Shown here in pieces: positions 11,871-23,100 of a stretch of DNA of 64,000 bases; positions within the stretch are counted from its first letter, which is position 1, and every line of letters begins with the position of its first letter. The notes under the pieces are model-generated. The model saw nothing but the letters and a program-made list of their open reading frames with translations. It was not told the DNA's origin and ran no database searches. The stretch lies in NCBI GenBank assembly GCA_963210315.1, contig OY723263.1:1488001-1552000 (forward strand). Reading direction: 5' to 3'. A program made the translations under genes and the position numbers. This DNA is from Rhynchopus euleeides. Lineage: Eukaryota > Euglenozoa > Diplonemea > Diplonemida > Diplonemidae.

Positions 11871-12369
11871 CACTGGGCCGAGCCCAGGAGTGATGTCCAG
11901 ACCCTGGGCCGAGCCAGGGAGTGGTGTCCAGACACTGGGCCGAGCCCAGGAGTGATGTCCAGACCCTGGGCCGAGCCAGGGAGTGGTGTCCAGACCCTGG
12001 GCCGAGCCCAGGAGTGCTGTCCAGACACTGGGCCGAGCTCAGGAGTGCTGTCCAGTCCCTGGGCCGAGCCAGGGAGTGGTGTCCAGACCCTGGGCCGAGC
12101 CCAGGAGTGCTGTCCAGACACTGGGCCGAGCCCAGGAGTGATGTCCAGACCCTGGGCCGAGCCAGGGAGTGGTGTCCAGACACTGGGCCGAGCCCAGGAG
12201 TGATGTCCAGACACTGGGCCGAGCCAGGGAGTGGTGTCCAGACACTGGGCCGAGCCCAGGAGTGATGTCCAGACCCTGGGCCGAGCCCAGGAGTGCTGTC
12301 CACACTGGGCCGAGCCAGGGAGTGGTGTCCAGACCCTGGCCGAGCCCAGGAGTGCTGTCCAGACACTGA
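11871..12369 (+). repeat. 31-bp satellite array 2, copy 1 (about 16 units)
   Basis: Tandem 31-bp units of the form GTGATGTCCAGACACTGGGC followed by CGAGCCCAGGA or CGAGCCAGGGA. One unit near 12295 is a few bases shorter. The second element copy has about 20 units. Confidence 0.95.
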
Positions 12370-12375
12370 CGATGT

Positions 12376-12685
12376 CCTGCCTCATACCCGCCATGCCCGC
12401 AATGCACTTCCGGATCACAGGGGGTCTTCGCTACGGGGTGGTCGTCAGTGCATTTTGGTGCATTTCCTGTTGAATTGGCTGAAAACTGAAGAAGTTTGTC
12501 GAAGTTTGTCGACCAGCAAAGACCCCCACATGGTTGTGGATTTTTAGCGCCTTCCGCATTCCCTCGAAAGACTTCTCCAAGCAGAGGGTCGAGGCCTGCA
12601 CGTCTGTGACCACGAGTGTCGTGATCTTCGTCTCTGTGGAGTAGTCATCGAAGAGCAGCGCCTGCTGGCTGTCTTCGTTCAGCAT
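12376..12685 (-). pseudogene. Captured class III adenylyl cyclase fragment (copy 1), interrupted by a MITE
   Basis: Read from 12685 downwards, about 60 residues resemble the start of a class III nucleotidyl cyclase catalytic domain: ITTLVVTDVQAST (metal-binding Asp in TDV), then a Met-Arg-Lys-Ala-Leu helix and IHNHV. In copy 2 the frame runs on through VIRKCIA, and a one-base frame change then recovers GHGGYE, the expected next motif. The fragment lacks most of the domain, is frameshifted and here is split by the 108-bp insertion at 12420-12527. It lies antisense to the arrays. Homology is inferred from motif memory, not a search. Confidence 0.6.
12420..12527. mobile_element. 108-bp MITE with GGGGGTCTTYGCT ends and 3-bp target duplication
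   Basis: In copy 1 the sequence GATCACA is followed by this insert and then by ACATGG; copy 2 (37458-37467) reads GATCACATGG with nothing inserted. The insert is therefore exactly 12420-12527 and ACA (12417-12419, 12528-12530) is the target duplication. Ends are GGGGGTCTTCGCT and AGCAAAGACCCCC, one mismatch. Internal GTGCATTTTGGTGCATTT and the GAAGTTTGTCGAAGTTTGTC block match the right end of the large element, so it looks like a deletion derivative. Confidence 0.9.
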
Positions 12686-12690
12686 CCTAC

Positions 12691-13480
12691 GACTAGGCCG
12701 GCTATGGGCCGATCTCGCCCGTACTGGGCCGGACATGGGCCGATCTCGCCCGTACTGGGCCGGCTATGGGCCGATCTCGCACGTACTGGGCCGGACATGG
12801 GCCGATCTCGGCAGTACTGGGCCGGCTATGGGCCGATCTCGCCCGTACTGGGCCGGACATGGGCCGATCTCGGCAGTGCTGGGCCGGCTATGGGCCGATC
12901 TCGGCCGTACTGGGCCGGACATGGGCCGATCTCGCCCGTACTGGGCCGGACATGGGCCGATCTCGGCAGTGCTGGGCCGGCTATGGGCCGATCTCGCCCG
13001 TACTGGGCCGGCTATGGGCCGATCTCGGCAGTGCTGGGCCGGCTATGGGCCGATCTCGCCCGTACTGGGCCGGCTATGGGCCGATCTCGGCAGTGCTGGG
13101 CCGGCTATGGGCCGATCTCGCCCGTACTGGGCCGGCTATGGGCCGATCTCGCCCGTTCTGGGCCGGCTATGGGCCGATCTCGGCAGTGCTGGGCCGGCTA
13201 TGGGCCGATCTCGCACGTACTGGGCCGGACATGGGCCGATCTCGGCAGTGCTGGGCCGGCTATGGGCCGATCTCGCCCGTACTGGGCCGGCTATGGGCCG
13301 ATCTCGGCAGTGCTGGGCCGGCTATGGGCCGATCTCGCCCGTACTGGGCCGGACATGGGCCGATCTCAGCAGTGCTGGGCCGGCTATGGGCCGATCTCGC
13401 CCGTACTGGGCCGGCTATGGGCCGATCTCGGCAGTGCTGGGCCGGCTATGGGCCGATCTCGCCCGTACTGGGCCGGGTCC
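12691..13480 (+). repeat. 31-bp satellite array 3, copy 1 (about 25 units)
   Basis: Tandem 31-bp units built on GGGCCGGCTATGGGCCGATC plus TCGCCCGTACT, with variant blocks CTAT/ACAT and CCCGTACT/GCAGTGCT. All three forward frames are open because the unit contains no stop triplet; the resulting 263- to 296-codon frames are not treated as genes. The array ends by changing back into array-2-type sequence (GTGGTGTCCAGACCC). Confidence 0.95.
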
Positions 13481-13799
13481 AGGAGTGGTGTCCAGACCCT
13501 GGGCCGACCCAGGCTGTGGGTGGTGCATTTTGGTGCATTTTCCGTCGGTTTAGGTGAAAATTGTCGAATTTTGTCGAAATTTGACGACAGGTGACGAACA
13601 GCGAGAATCCCCGAAAAACCGGTTTTTAATTCATTTTTGGGGGGGGGTCTTCGCTGACGAAGGTTTTGTCGAAGACCCCTGTCGTCGTCGTCAGAACACT
13701 GCCGTCTTCGGTGAAAAACCCCCTGAAACAGCCGTTTTCCTAATTATGTGACGAACGACGAAGTTTGTCGAAGTTTGTCGACCAGCGAAGACCCCCTTT

Positions 13800-14154
13800 G
13801 AGTATGGTTGGTACCTCAGCACCTAGTTCTGCTGCAAATTCCTGGAGTTCATTCCTTGTGAAGGGATTCAGAATCCCTTCTTGGCGATTATTGAGTCTGA
13901 CAACATTGAATTCTGCCAGACTGTCTGCCCGGGTGTCGAATCTCGGCTGCAGCTGAGTGTGCTTGTGCGAGCCCGTTTTCTCGTTCCAGAGTTTTGCCCT
14001 GCCATCGTCACCCTGCTGTTTGCCGCCTTCTCCTAGCCCCTCTTTGTCCTACAGACACACCGGTGTCACACATGGATCTCTTCTGCGGGCACTGCACCTG
14101 ATGCCATGTTCATCTCATAGTGTGTGCCCACTTTGTCGGTATATGCTAGGGGGG
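13800..14154. other. Unassigned single-copy spacer
   Basis: About 350 bp between the TIR element and the ~400-bp tandem repeat. No gene, RNA or repeat recognised. Confidence 0.4.
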
Positions 14155-14640
14155 CTACTGTTACGCGACTGTTACTGACCATTTACATATGTGGATACCA
14201 CTGAAATATTCCGTAGGTTTGACCCGAAAACAGGGTACTCCGCCCAATTTGGGCTCCCGGAATCAATTGCGAGCGGAATTTTTCACTTTGGTGACGATTT
14301 TGGCTGATATTTTGGGTGATTCATGCCCACCCTGGTTACACCCCCTAAAAACAAGGAATTGGTGGGGTTATGGCTGGTCTCCCACGAGAACCCTCTTTCA
14401 GACCCCCTCTGGGCGTCACAAGGCCACCAAAACCACTAAAAACCACCCAGGAACCTACCTCAGGGGTAGCTGTGTGGTTGTGGGGTGTTTAGAGGCCTTC
14501 TCCGCCTTTGAAAGTGGTTGCTCAGAACTGGTCCAAAACGGCCCAAATTGGAGGGTCTACTGTTACACTACTGTTACAGACCATGACATGGGCGGATATC
14601 ATTGAAAAAATCAGCATCTTTGACCCGAAAACAGGGTACT
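14155..14640. repeat. ~400-bp tandem repeat, left part (one full unit and the start of a second)
   Basis: CTACTGTTAC at 14155 recurs at 14557, and both are followed by GACCCGAAAACAGGGTACT, giving a unit of about 402 bp. The second unit is broken at GTACT (14636-14640) by the fold-back element and resumes at 24062 with TCCACCC..., as in the first unit (CCGCCC... after 14240). The two units are roughly 80% alike by eye. Confidence 0.8.
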
Positions 14641-14958
14641 TGGGGTAATCAGGCTGGGGGAAAAAACAACAAATCACAACGAATCACACCCGATCACAAC
14701 AAATCACAACGCCAAATGTTGTGATTTGTTGTGATTTGTTGCGATTTGTTGCGATTTGTTGTGGCCAGTTGTGATTTGTTGCGACCAGTTGTGACGACTT
14801 GTGACCCTTTTGTGATGAGTTGTACTTCATGTGACCCTTTTGTGATGAGCTGTACTTCATTGGTCTCGCATCGTCTCTCCTGGCGGTGTGTGGCTGGTGG
14901 GGTTCCCCTCCCCCTCCTGCAGGAAGGCCATATCAGGCCCCCCCCCCCCTCCCAAAGC

Positions 14959-17067
14959 ATGGCCAACAGCCGCTCCCAGCAGCTCGAGGCGCTGGTCCAA
15001 CGGGCGAATGCCCTGTTGGACAACGACAGGTTGTCGGAAGGCGATGTGGGGGTCGTGCTGGCGACCCTCAGCCTCGTCCTCCGACTGCTCGAGCAGCAGC
15101 CGGGCCCGCAGCAGCGGCAGCAGTCTCAACGCCAGCAGATGCAGCAACAACTGCCGCAGCCGCAGTCACAGCAGAATCAGCAGCCAAAACCGCCGCAGCA
15201 ACATCTACCGCAGAGCCAGTCGGAGGCGCAGCAGCAGCAGCAGCAGCAGCCGCCGAAGCAGCAGAAGCAGCAGCCGAAGCCGCCGCAGCAACAACAGCAG
15301 CAGGGCCAGCCGAAGCCGCAGCAGCAGAAGCAGCAGCCGAAGCCGCCGCAGCAACAACAGCAGCAGGGACAGCCGGAGCCGCAGCAGCAGAAGCAGCAGG
15401 TAAAGCAACAACAGCCGAAGCAGAAGAAGCAGCAGGATAAGTCGACAGCTTCCTCCTGGATAGACGTGGCCCGCAAGCCACGTGCCGCCCCCCTGGTCGA
15501 CGCCACGGTATGGGGCAACATCCCGCTGATGGACACGCCGGGATTCGACCAGGTCCCCGGGGGGCTGTGGGTCGCCCCATCGGGCAAGGAGGCGGAGGAG
15601 GCGGCCAGCATGTTGCTGGATGCGGCGGGCGTGCGGGCGCACCAGAAGGAGACGCACGGCTACGTACTCCTCTGCGCAGCGCCCTTCGAGGGCGGAGAAC
15701 AGCTCCCCGTCTTGATGCAGGACGGGACGCAGCGCCCGCTCTACGCGATGACGCGAGGCCAGGTGACGCTCCCTCCCTGCACCAGACTATTTGCACAGCA
15801 GGCGGCGGAGGTGCCGAAGGCGACGACGGTGTTGACCTTTACGGTCGCCCATAAACACACCACGGGGGAGATGTGGGAGTGCATCAACGGCGACCCGTTG
15901 ATGGCGATGCGCAAGCTGTGCCGGCGTGCGGTGGTGTCGGCCTGTGGCAAATCCGCCAAGATGGACAACGATCACATGTGGCGGGTGACGTCCCTTCCGG
16001 GGCGTAAAGAGATGTCGGTGCGGGTGGAGACGGGCCGTGTCAAGGCCCTGCTGGCCTCCTCAGGGGTGGACGGGTGCTTCTGGCGCACGCTGTCCTTCGA
16101 CAAGGGGGGCGAGACGTTGCCGGTTGTTCGCCTCCAGCCCACCCTGTCCAGGAGGGAGGCGTTGAGCGCGATGAAGCGGGCGGGTGGTGCGGCACTGGGC
16201 CTTGCCTATGGCACGCGCGCGCTGTTCGTGCGTGCGGCGACGGCGGACCAGGTGGACACACTGCGGCAGGCGCTCGGGGACGCAGCAGCTCCGCAGGATC
16301 AGGGACCCCCGATGCAGCGGTATGTGGTGACTGGGGCTCGGGCCAACGAGCACCAGGCGGACGTGATGGGTGTGCTGACGGCAGCGGAGTGGGACGTGAA
16401 ACTGTGCACGTCCTTCAGGCAGAAGGGCGGACGCACGTGCATCGTGGCGTCGGCGGCACCCCCGCAGTTTGTGCAGGTGAAGCGGCTGAGCGACCCGCCG
16501 CTGTGGATCAGGCCCGCAGGGAAGGAGGACAACCGGCCGACTCCGATGCAGCGGTACACTCCTCCTAAGGGTCAGCAGAAGGGCAAGCACGTCCGCCTGC
16601 CCGAACGCCCCGACATCGACCTGAAGGACGAGAAGGAGTTCCCCCCTCTGGGTGCGACAACCACCGCTGCGAACCCTGATGCGACGGCGCCTACGACGAC
16701 GGCTGCCATCGATGACACGGTGGAGATGGAGGGTGGCGAGCAGGAGGCGGGCAAAAAGGCCAAGCGGAAGCGGACGGACGCCGCAGACGACGACGACGGC
16801 AACTCCCAGCAAGCGCCCTCCCTGGCATCAAAGCTGATGCACGTGGTGATGTCCGCGGTGTCACCCAGCCGCAGCCGTGACGCGCCCCCGCCTGAGCACA
16901 CCCATTCCTACGACACCCTCAAGCAGCCGCGCTGTCAGGTGGTGGGTGGCTTCACCTGTGATGTCTGCGAGGAGAGCCGGAACAAGGGCCAGGTACGCCG
17001 GAAGTGCCTCACTGAGGGATGCCAGGTGCACGCCTGCGCGGTGTGCTCCGCTGATGTGCGGCAGTGA
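14959..17067 (+). CDS. LINE ORF1: Gln-rich Gag-like protein with Cys/His C-terminus
   Basis: 702 residues from the ATG at 14959 (MANSRSQQLEALV). The frame is open further upstream but there encodes the translated TGTGAT repeat, so the later Met is preferred. Residues ~45-165 are Gln/Pro/Lys low complexity (QQPKPPQQQ units). The centre (residues ~170-545) has no family I recognise. Residues ~545-650 are basic and acidic stretches including KKAKRKRT, a possible nuclear signal. The last ~40 residues form C-x2-C-x12-C-x4-C-x2-H-x-C-x2-C, a plausible zinc-binding nucleic-acid module. By analogy with LINE ORF1 proteins it would coat element RNA. It ends at TGA 17065-17067 followed by CTG, in the same frame as ORF2. 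Confidence 0.8.
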   Translation: MANSRSQQLEALVQRANALLDNDRLSEGDVGVVLATLSLVLRLLEQQPGPQQRQQSQRQQMQQQLPQPQSQQNQQPKPPQQHLPQSQSEAQQQQQQQPPKQQKQQPKPPQQQQQQGQPKPQQQKQQPKPPQQQQQQGQPEPQQQKQQVKQQQPKQKKQQDKSTASSWIDVARKPRAAPLVDATVWGNIPLMDTPGFDQVPGGLWVAPSGKEAEEAASMLLDAAGVRAHQKETHGYVLLCAAPFEGGEQLPVLMQDGTQRPLYAMTRGQVTLPPCTRLFAQQAAEVPKATTVLTFTVAHKHTTGEMWECINGDPLMAMRKLCRRAVVSACGKSAKMDNDHMWRVTSLPGRKEMSVRVETGRVKALLASSGVDGCFWRTLSFDKGGETLPVVRLQPTLSRREALSAMKRAGGAALGLAYGTRALFVRAATADQVDTLRQALGDAAAPQDQGPPMQRYVVTGARANEHQADVMGVLTAAEWDVKLCTSFRQKGGRTCIVASAAPPQFVQVKRLSDPPLWIRPAGKEDNRPTPMQRYTPPKGQQKGKHVRLPERPDIDLKDEKEFPPLGATTTAANPDATAPTTTAAIDDTVEMEGGEQEAGKKAKRKRTDAADDDDGNSQQAPSLASKLMHVVMSAVSPSRSRDAPPPEHTHSYDTLKQPRCQVVGGFTCDVCEESRNKGQVRRKCLTEGCQVHACAVCSADVRQ

Positions 17068-17154
17068 CTGCGCTCCCCGCGCTCTATTGCCGACGCTGCC
17101 CGCGTAACCTTGCTGATGGGTGGGGACATCGAAACGAACCCTGGCCCCACCAAC
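17065..17154 (+). promoter_or_regulatory. Leaky-type UGA-C stop followed by a 2A-like ribosome-skipping motif
   Basis: ORF1 stops at TGA (17065-17067) in the context TGA CTG. The same frame then stays open into ORF2 and encodes ...ADAARVTLLMGGDIETNPGP, matching the 2A consensus D-(V/I)-E-x-N-P-G-P. 2A needs roughly 18 or more residues upstream in the exit tunnel, but the first AUG (17116) leaves only 10 residues before the Gly-Pro junction, so activity would require translation from further upstream. Readthrough of UGA-C followed by 2A separation is the simplest model. 2A motifs at the ORF2 N-terminus are known in APE-type LINEs including trypanosome L1Tc; the readthrough step here is inference. 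Confidence 0.65.
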
Positions 17155-20100
17155 AACCTGGTTGTAGCGACACTGAATGTGACCTCACTGGACGCGCACT
17201 TCGACGTGCTTCGTGATGTGCCGGCGCACGTGGTGGGCCTGCAGGAGACTTGCAGCTCGCGGCGCCAACAAGAGGAGGTCGACTGGGTGCTGCGTAAGGG
17301 GGATGGGCGTCCGCAGGAGTGGGCCTTTCTGTGGGGTAAAGAGCGCCCCCCCAGGAGATCGAAAAACGCGCCGTCCGGCAACATCGCGTGTGGGCAACGT
17401 GGGGGTGGGGTGGCCACCATGGTGCGCCAGCCGTGTGTGTCGCGCGCCGTTCCGAACAGCGCCATCACTGCGGGGTTTGAAGATGGCAGGGTCATGCACA
17501 GCATGGTGGCGCTCGGGTCGGGGGCCACGTTCCTCCATGTCTTCGTGGTGTACGCGCACTCGGGGTGCGACAACAAAACAGTGGCTGCCAGGGAGGCCCT
17601 CCTGAACTCTGTGTTGTTCGAGGCGCAGGCGCAGGTGGGTGGTGCTCCAGCGGTGGTACTGGGGGACCTCAACACGGATGTTGCGCGGTCGCCGACCCTC
17701 CGCAGAGCGCTGGAGAATGAGTGGGTCGACGCAGCGGTGCTCCAGGCTACGAGGAGCGGTGGTGACCCCCCGCCGACCTACACCTCTACACGTGCCAGCT
17801 CGCGAATCGACTACGTCCTGATGAACCGAATCGCAGCGCAAAGTTTCGTGAGCTGCTCGACCTCGCTGGCTGGGGTGCCGAACCACTCGCTGGTGAGTGT
17901 CACGCTGGACTCGCTCGCCTTCGCGCAGGAGACCCTGAGGTACAAGGTGCCCCGTGCAATTCCTGCACCCCCCCGGTCACCTGACGCGGACGAGACACCC
18001 CCGGAGCCACCCGACCTTGCGCCGTTCTACGACGCGGTGAAACGGGAAGCAGTCGAGGATGCGTGGATGATCCTTTCTGGGATGTGCGAGCGTCATCTGC
18101 TGGACGGGAGCGAGGTGGCGGCGTCAGAGGAGCGGTCATACCTCGGGAGGGGCGCAGCGCGAGAACCGCAGCGGGTACGTGTGGCGGCGCCGAGCTCCGC
18201 CACCTTGGGCACAGTCGCGACGGCGAAGGAGCTGAGGTACAGCGCGACCATCAGCCGCATGGAGCACTACGTGCGCGCTCGCTCCTGCGTAAAAAGTGGT
18301 CCGGGCGCGGTGTCGGGGCAACTTGTCCGCTGCTGGCGCAAGTGTCGCAACGTCCTACGTGAACTACCTCAGGAGTGTGGGGTGACGAGCCACCTGCTGG
18401 GCTCCGTCCCCGACGTCGCGACTGTGAAGAAGCTGCTGCATGCTGTGCGCGGACGCCTTCACGACATCAACCGAGAGGCGTGCAAGGCGCGGAAACAGCG
18501 TTGGCGGGGGACTGTGCGCCAGATGTTCGCCTCCGACCGCAAAAGCCTTGTGACTGTCCTGAAGGGTAGCCCGGGCCAAGCCGCCGACACGGTGAAGAAG
18601 GGGAACGGTGAACTGACGGCGAAGGTGTCGGAAATGGACGCCATCCTCATGGAAGCCTGGGCGCCCATCCACCGGATGTACACGGGCGACAGGGCGGAGC
18701 CGGAGTTTGCGCCTTTCGCACGGGAGTACGACGGGCTGTTCGAGAAGCACCCTATGCAGGTGGAAGACGTCAGCGGCTCCGACTTGCTGGAGATGCTGAA
18801 GCGGAGGAAAAAGAAGTCTGCTGCGTGTGGTGTCGACGGCTGGCGCATGGACGAGCTGCAGCGGCTGCCCCTCCCTCTCATGGACGGGTTTGCTGCCTTC
18901 TTCAACCTGGTGGAACGGACGGGGAAATGGCCGAAGGGGCTGCTCACGGCCCTGGTGTCGCTGATCCCGAAGAGCGAAGACCTCTCGCCTACGAACCTCC
19001 GGCCTATCACGGTCACCAGTGCGGTCTACCGCCTGTGGGCGTGCCGCCGTCTCATCGACATAATGAAGTGGCAGGAGACGTGGGCCCTGGACACGCAGCA
19101 CGGCTTCCGCCAGGGGCATAGGTGCGAGGATGTCCTTAACGAACTGACGACTCTGATTGAGGAGACCCTCCTGGATGATTCCAAACAGCTGTACCTGCTG
19201 GCCCTGGACTTCCAGAAGTGCTTCGACCGGGTACCCCAGAAGCTCGTCTTGGAGCTGGCGGAGGCCATGGGGCTGCACCAGCGCATCCTGCGCCCCCTCA
19301 AAACGATGTACAGTGGGCTGAAGAGACGCTTCAAGCTGCCCTTAGGTGTTGGCGGGCGCTTCGAGGTGACCAACGGGATCCTGCAGGGCTGCCCTATATC
19401 GGTCATCCTGATCAACGCCCTCCTCTCGGTCATGTTTAAGGCCGTCGACGTGCGCGTGCCATCAGTGTCTTCGCAGTCCTTCGCCGACGATGGGACGCTT
19501 GTATCTCAGGAGGATGAGGCGTCGGTGCAGCAGGCTGTCGATGTCGTGGTAGGCTTCTGCAACATCACCGGCATGGCCCTCAACGTCAAGAAGACGGTGG
19601 CGATGGGGATCCCGAGGGGCTCGTCGGGTTTCAGGAGGCGACACCCATACGTGGGACAGGTGCGTGTTCAGGACAACATCCTCCCGACTGAGACAGCGTC
19701 GAAGATCCTCGGTGCAAAGGCCTGCGTCTCTGACAAGGTGCAGGTGCGCCGCAACGACGCGCGACTCGAGAGCCACAAACCCCTGCTCATGCGACTTCCG
19801 ACCTCTCCGCTGAGCACACGACAACGGGCGGAAATTGTGGCGTCGAATGTCGTGTCGAGCACGGTGTCGGGCGGAGCGTTTGCCCCTCTGTCGAAGACGG
19901 CGACGCAGCGTCTTCGAAGCCGTTTAACGACAGGCATCCTCGGCGTCAAGCACCCCTCCCGCAGTGTAGGCGCGATGCTCACCATCCTGCACAAAGCCCA
20001 CCGTGTAGATCCGGCGATAGCCAACTCTTACCGGATCCTGTGCAATCTCTTCGACACGTGTGTGCGCATCCCACACATGGTGGACAGGATGAACCGAATC

Positions 20101-23100
20101 GCTGTGCTGTACGAGGATCACCCGACCCTCTCCTCTGCTGACGCCCTCGGCCCTGTGGGCATCGCGATCTCGGTCGCCCTCCCTGCTGCTGGACTAGAGT
20201 GGGGCGACGACATCCGTGACTGTGCCATCGGGGATATGTGTCTCGCCGGTGAACCACGGTCCTCCCGGAACCATGCGCTGCGCGACAATCTGCGGCGGCA
20301 GGGCTGGAAGGCGCTGGCGAAGCACCGTCCTTCCTTCTCGGGGATCGAAAACGGTGTGGACTACGACAGGACGAACGCGCTCCGCCTGGAGACGAAGGAC
20401 GGGAACCTCTCGCGGGCGCTGACGGTGGTGCTTACTGGTGGTGTCTTCTTCGCGACACGATGGGGGCGCAACGGCGCCTACGTCTCTGGCAGGCGTGCGA
20501 CGACAGACGAGACGTCGGACTCCTCATCCCATGCCCCATCTCCCTCACCGGCTGCTGACGCGGCTATGGAAGGGGACGAAGAGGATGAAGAAGCTGAGGA
20601 AGAGGAGGAGTGCGAGTACGAAGAGGAGGAGGACGAGGAGCAGGGAGACGCCGATCTGCTCGGTTCTCAGGATTCCTTCGACTGGGATATCGTGTCCGAT
20701 CCGGCGGCTGAAGAGGCAGACGTACGGGACCCCAAGCTGTGTGTACACTGCGATGGTGCGGACAGTGACACGCCCGATCACCTTTGGTGGGCATGCAGTG
20801 CGTTTGACTCCGTCAGGTCTCAACCTCAGTACGAACCCCTGCTGCAGCTGGACCGCTCAGGGTGGCCCCCGTGCCTTGCGAGATACGGCGTGGTGCCAGA
20901 GGGATTCCAGGTAGACGAGACCTTGCTGCACACGCTGATGGGGCGCATCGTGCTGAAGCGGTGGGAGCTCGAGGCGAAGATGCGGCGCGCTGGACCCCTC
21001 GTGCACCCCTGGACGGCTGCTCTCTCCTGGCCGGCAGAGGCTTTTGACTTCGACGTATCCAGTATCCCAGAGAAGCCAGCAGCGCGGCTGTGGCCGTATA
21101 GCGCTGCGTCTCTCAGGGCGATACTTGCGTGGCTCGCAGCGCTCCAATGGACGAAGCAAGGCACGGTGTCGAACATCGAGCTCGCCCTTGACTTCGAAAT
21201 CTTCACAGGGAAGGCGTTACAGCCCTCGGAGCGCTCGGCACGAACCTCCAACCCCGCGATGGCCGAGCGTGGCAACCTCCTCTGGACGATGATGGGCTGC
21301 CTGAAGAGGCTATGCGACCAGCTAAGCCTTCCTACCCCGTGGCCTGCGCGACGCGAGGACCGGGTCGGCTCCCTCTGCTCGGTAGGCGCTGGAGAGGTCT
21401 GGGGCGGGATGACACCCCGGCCCGTGTTCGCAGGTGGCGCAGAGACGATCGCGGCGTTAGAGGCGAGTGCAGAACAGGCATGTGCGGCCGCAGGCGTCGA
21501 TGCAGACGGCAATATCGTGAGGTGGGGAACAAACGTGTTCCCAGACTACACTGGGATCCCCCGGACCACGCGAGCCTCACAATGGGATGGGCCACGCCCG
21601 CCCCCGCCGCGCAGCGCTATACCCGTACCAGTGCCGCGGTCGCTCGCGAGCACGTCTCTGGGCCCCCGGAAAGTGTGCAACGCGCATTCGAAACCGAAAT
21701 GCGACGAGTGCGATAATGCCAAGCGGAATTACGCACTGACGATAGCTGCGTGTTGCCGCGTCCACCACCACCACGCGGACGGCCTGAAGGTGATGTGTTG
21801 TGAGACACACCACATGACGCGATGCGGCACCTGCGCCAATGTGAAGACATGCTGCGCGGCCGGCCACCATGGGCGCGCCCCCAGGGTCGACCAAGTTGCG
21901 AGCACGGATGACGACAGCAGCAGCTGCGAAGACGACTCTGACAGCGAGGGAGAGGAGGGCAGCTCTGGTGCCACTGAGCATGATGGAGACGACGCTGCAG
22001 ATGCGGGCTCCACCAGCGAGGAAGTCCCTCCCTCGTCTGAGATGGATAGCGACACGACGGCTGCGGCTGCGGTGAAACGCACCGCCATCGTTCTGGACGC
22101 CTCCGACGAGGACTCGATGGGGCAGGATGCCGTGAAACGCACCGCCATTTGTTTAGATCACTCTGACGAGGGCCCGTCCCTCTGGGGGGCTGGGATAGTG
22201 TGTGTGCGACAGCCAGAGTGGGACATGTGTGCGTCTCTTCTTCTTCTTTGGCCGGGCGTGATTGAGCATTTGGCTCTTTGCTGCCCCGACGATCAGCCCA
22301 GTGAGGGCGAGTTGGGTTCTTCTGCGGAGTCATCTGCGTTGACCCCACGCGAATTCCCTGGTTTTCTTTTCTCGCCTTCCCCTCGAATGAATACCCCTGC
22401 TTCCCCTACCCCGCGTAAGATGGGTGCAGAGCACGTTACGCTTGATGCGGATGAATCGTCGGGCTCCCAGCCTGATGATGCTCGTCTCGCTCCACCAGCA
22501 GATACAGCACCGCCTCCGGCGCCCTCTCCGGCTCCGGAGCTCGTGCTGCACACAGACCTGCTGGACGGGCTACAGACCCCGCAGTCGGGCTCGCCGCCCC
22601 TCCCAGAGAGCGCCACGCAACGGAGATCTCCGAGCCCTTGCGTGGGGCGCCGCCTTCCTTTCTCTCCCTCTCTCCCCTCTGAGTCCTCGGTACCCCGCGC
22701 GCAGAAGCGGGTAGCACCCATACAGGAGACAGGCGAATCTGCCCTGGGGCAACGCTCCTTTAACAACAGAAGAGTAGAACCTCAACCCCCCGTGTCCCCT
22801 GGTTCACCGATTTCAGCGTCAAGCCTTCGGCCTGACGAGGATAGTATCATGCCCCCATCAGAACTTGCTTCCCCCCTTCCTCTCTCGCCTGCACCTTCCC
22901 TTGTTGTGGATGACTCGCCGGGCTTTCAGCCCGTCGACACTCGGCTTAGTCCCCCATCAGACACTGTGTCACCCCCACCACCCTCTCCATGTCAGGAGCC
23001 CCTAGTGCCTTTAGACACTGCAACCCCCTCTCTTCCCGACTGGCAGGCAGAAACGCCGTCTCACCAGGGGGGCGACACGCTCTCCCACGAGTGCACGTCG

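Larger units (their letters stand above)
10427..13796. mobile_element. 3.37-kb TIR element carrying three 31-bp satellite arrays (copy 1)
   Basis: Left end GGGGGTCTTCGCT (10427-10439), right end AGCGAAGACCCCC (13784-13796), a 13-bp inverted repeat. TTT flanks both sides (10424-10426, 13797-13799). The second copy at 34725-50701 has the same ends and also TTT flanks in unrelated surroundings, so these are two insertions of one family. Order: left unique part, array 1, unique middle, array 2, cyclase-derived fragment, array 3, right unique part. No transposase is visible, so it is presumably mobilised in trans. Copy 1 also holds a 108-bp insertion (12420-12527) absent from copy 2. An internal GGGGTCTTCG...CGAAGACCCC hairpin lies near 13645-13680. 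Confidence 0.85.

Noticed and set aside
10721..13480. CRISPR array
   Set aside because: The 31-bp units are directly tandem with no spacers, and the genome is eukaryotic.
14731..14958. Upstream Met (14731) as the start of LINE ORF1
   Set aside because: The extra residues translate the TGTGAT repeat of the fold-back arm and the duplicated LINE border; ATG 14959 is the first start followed by protein-like sequence.
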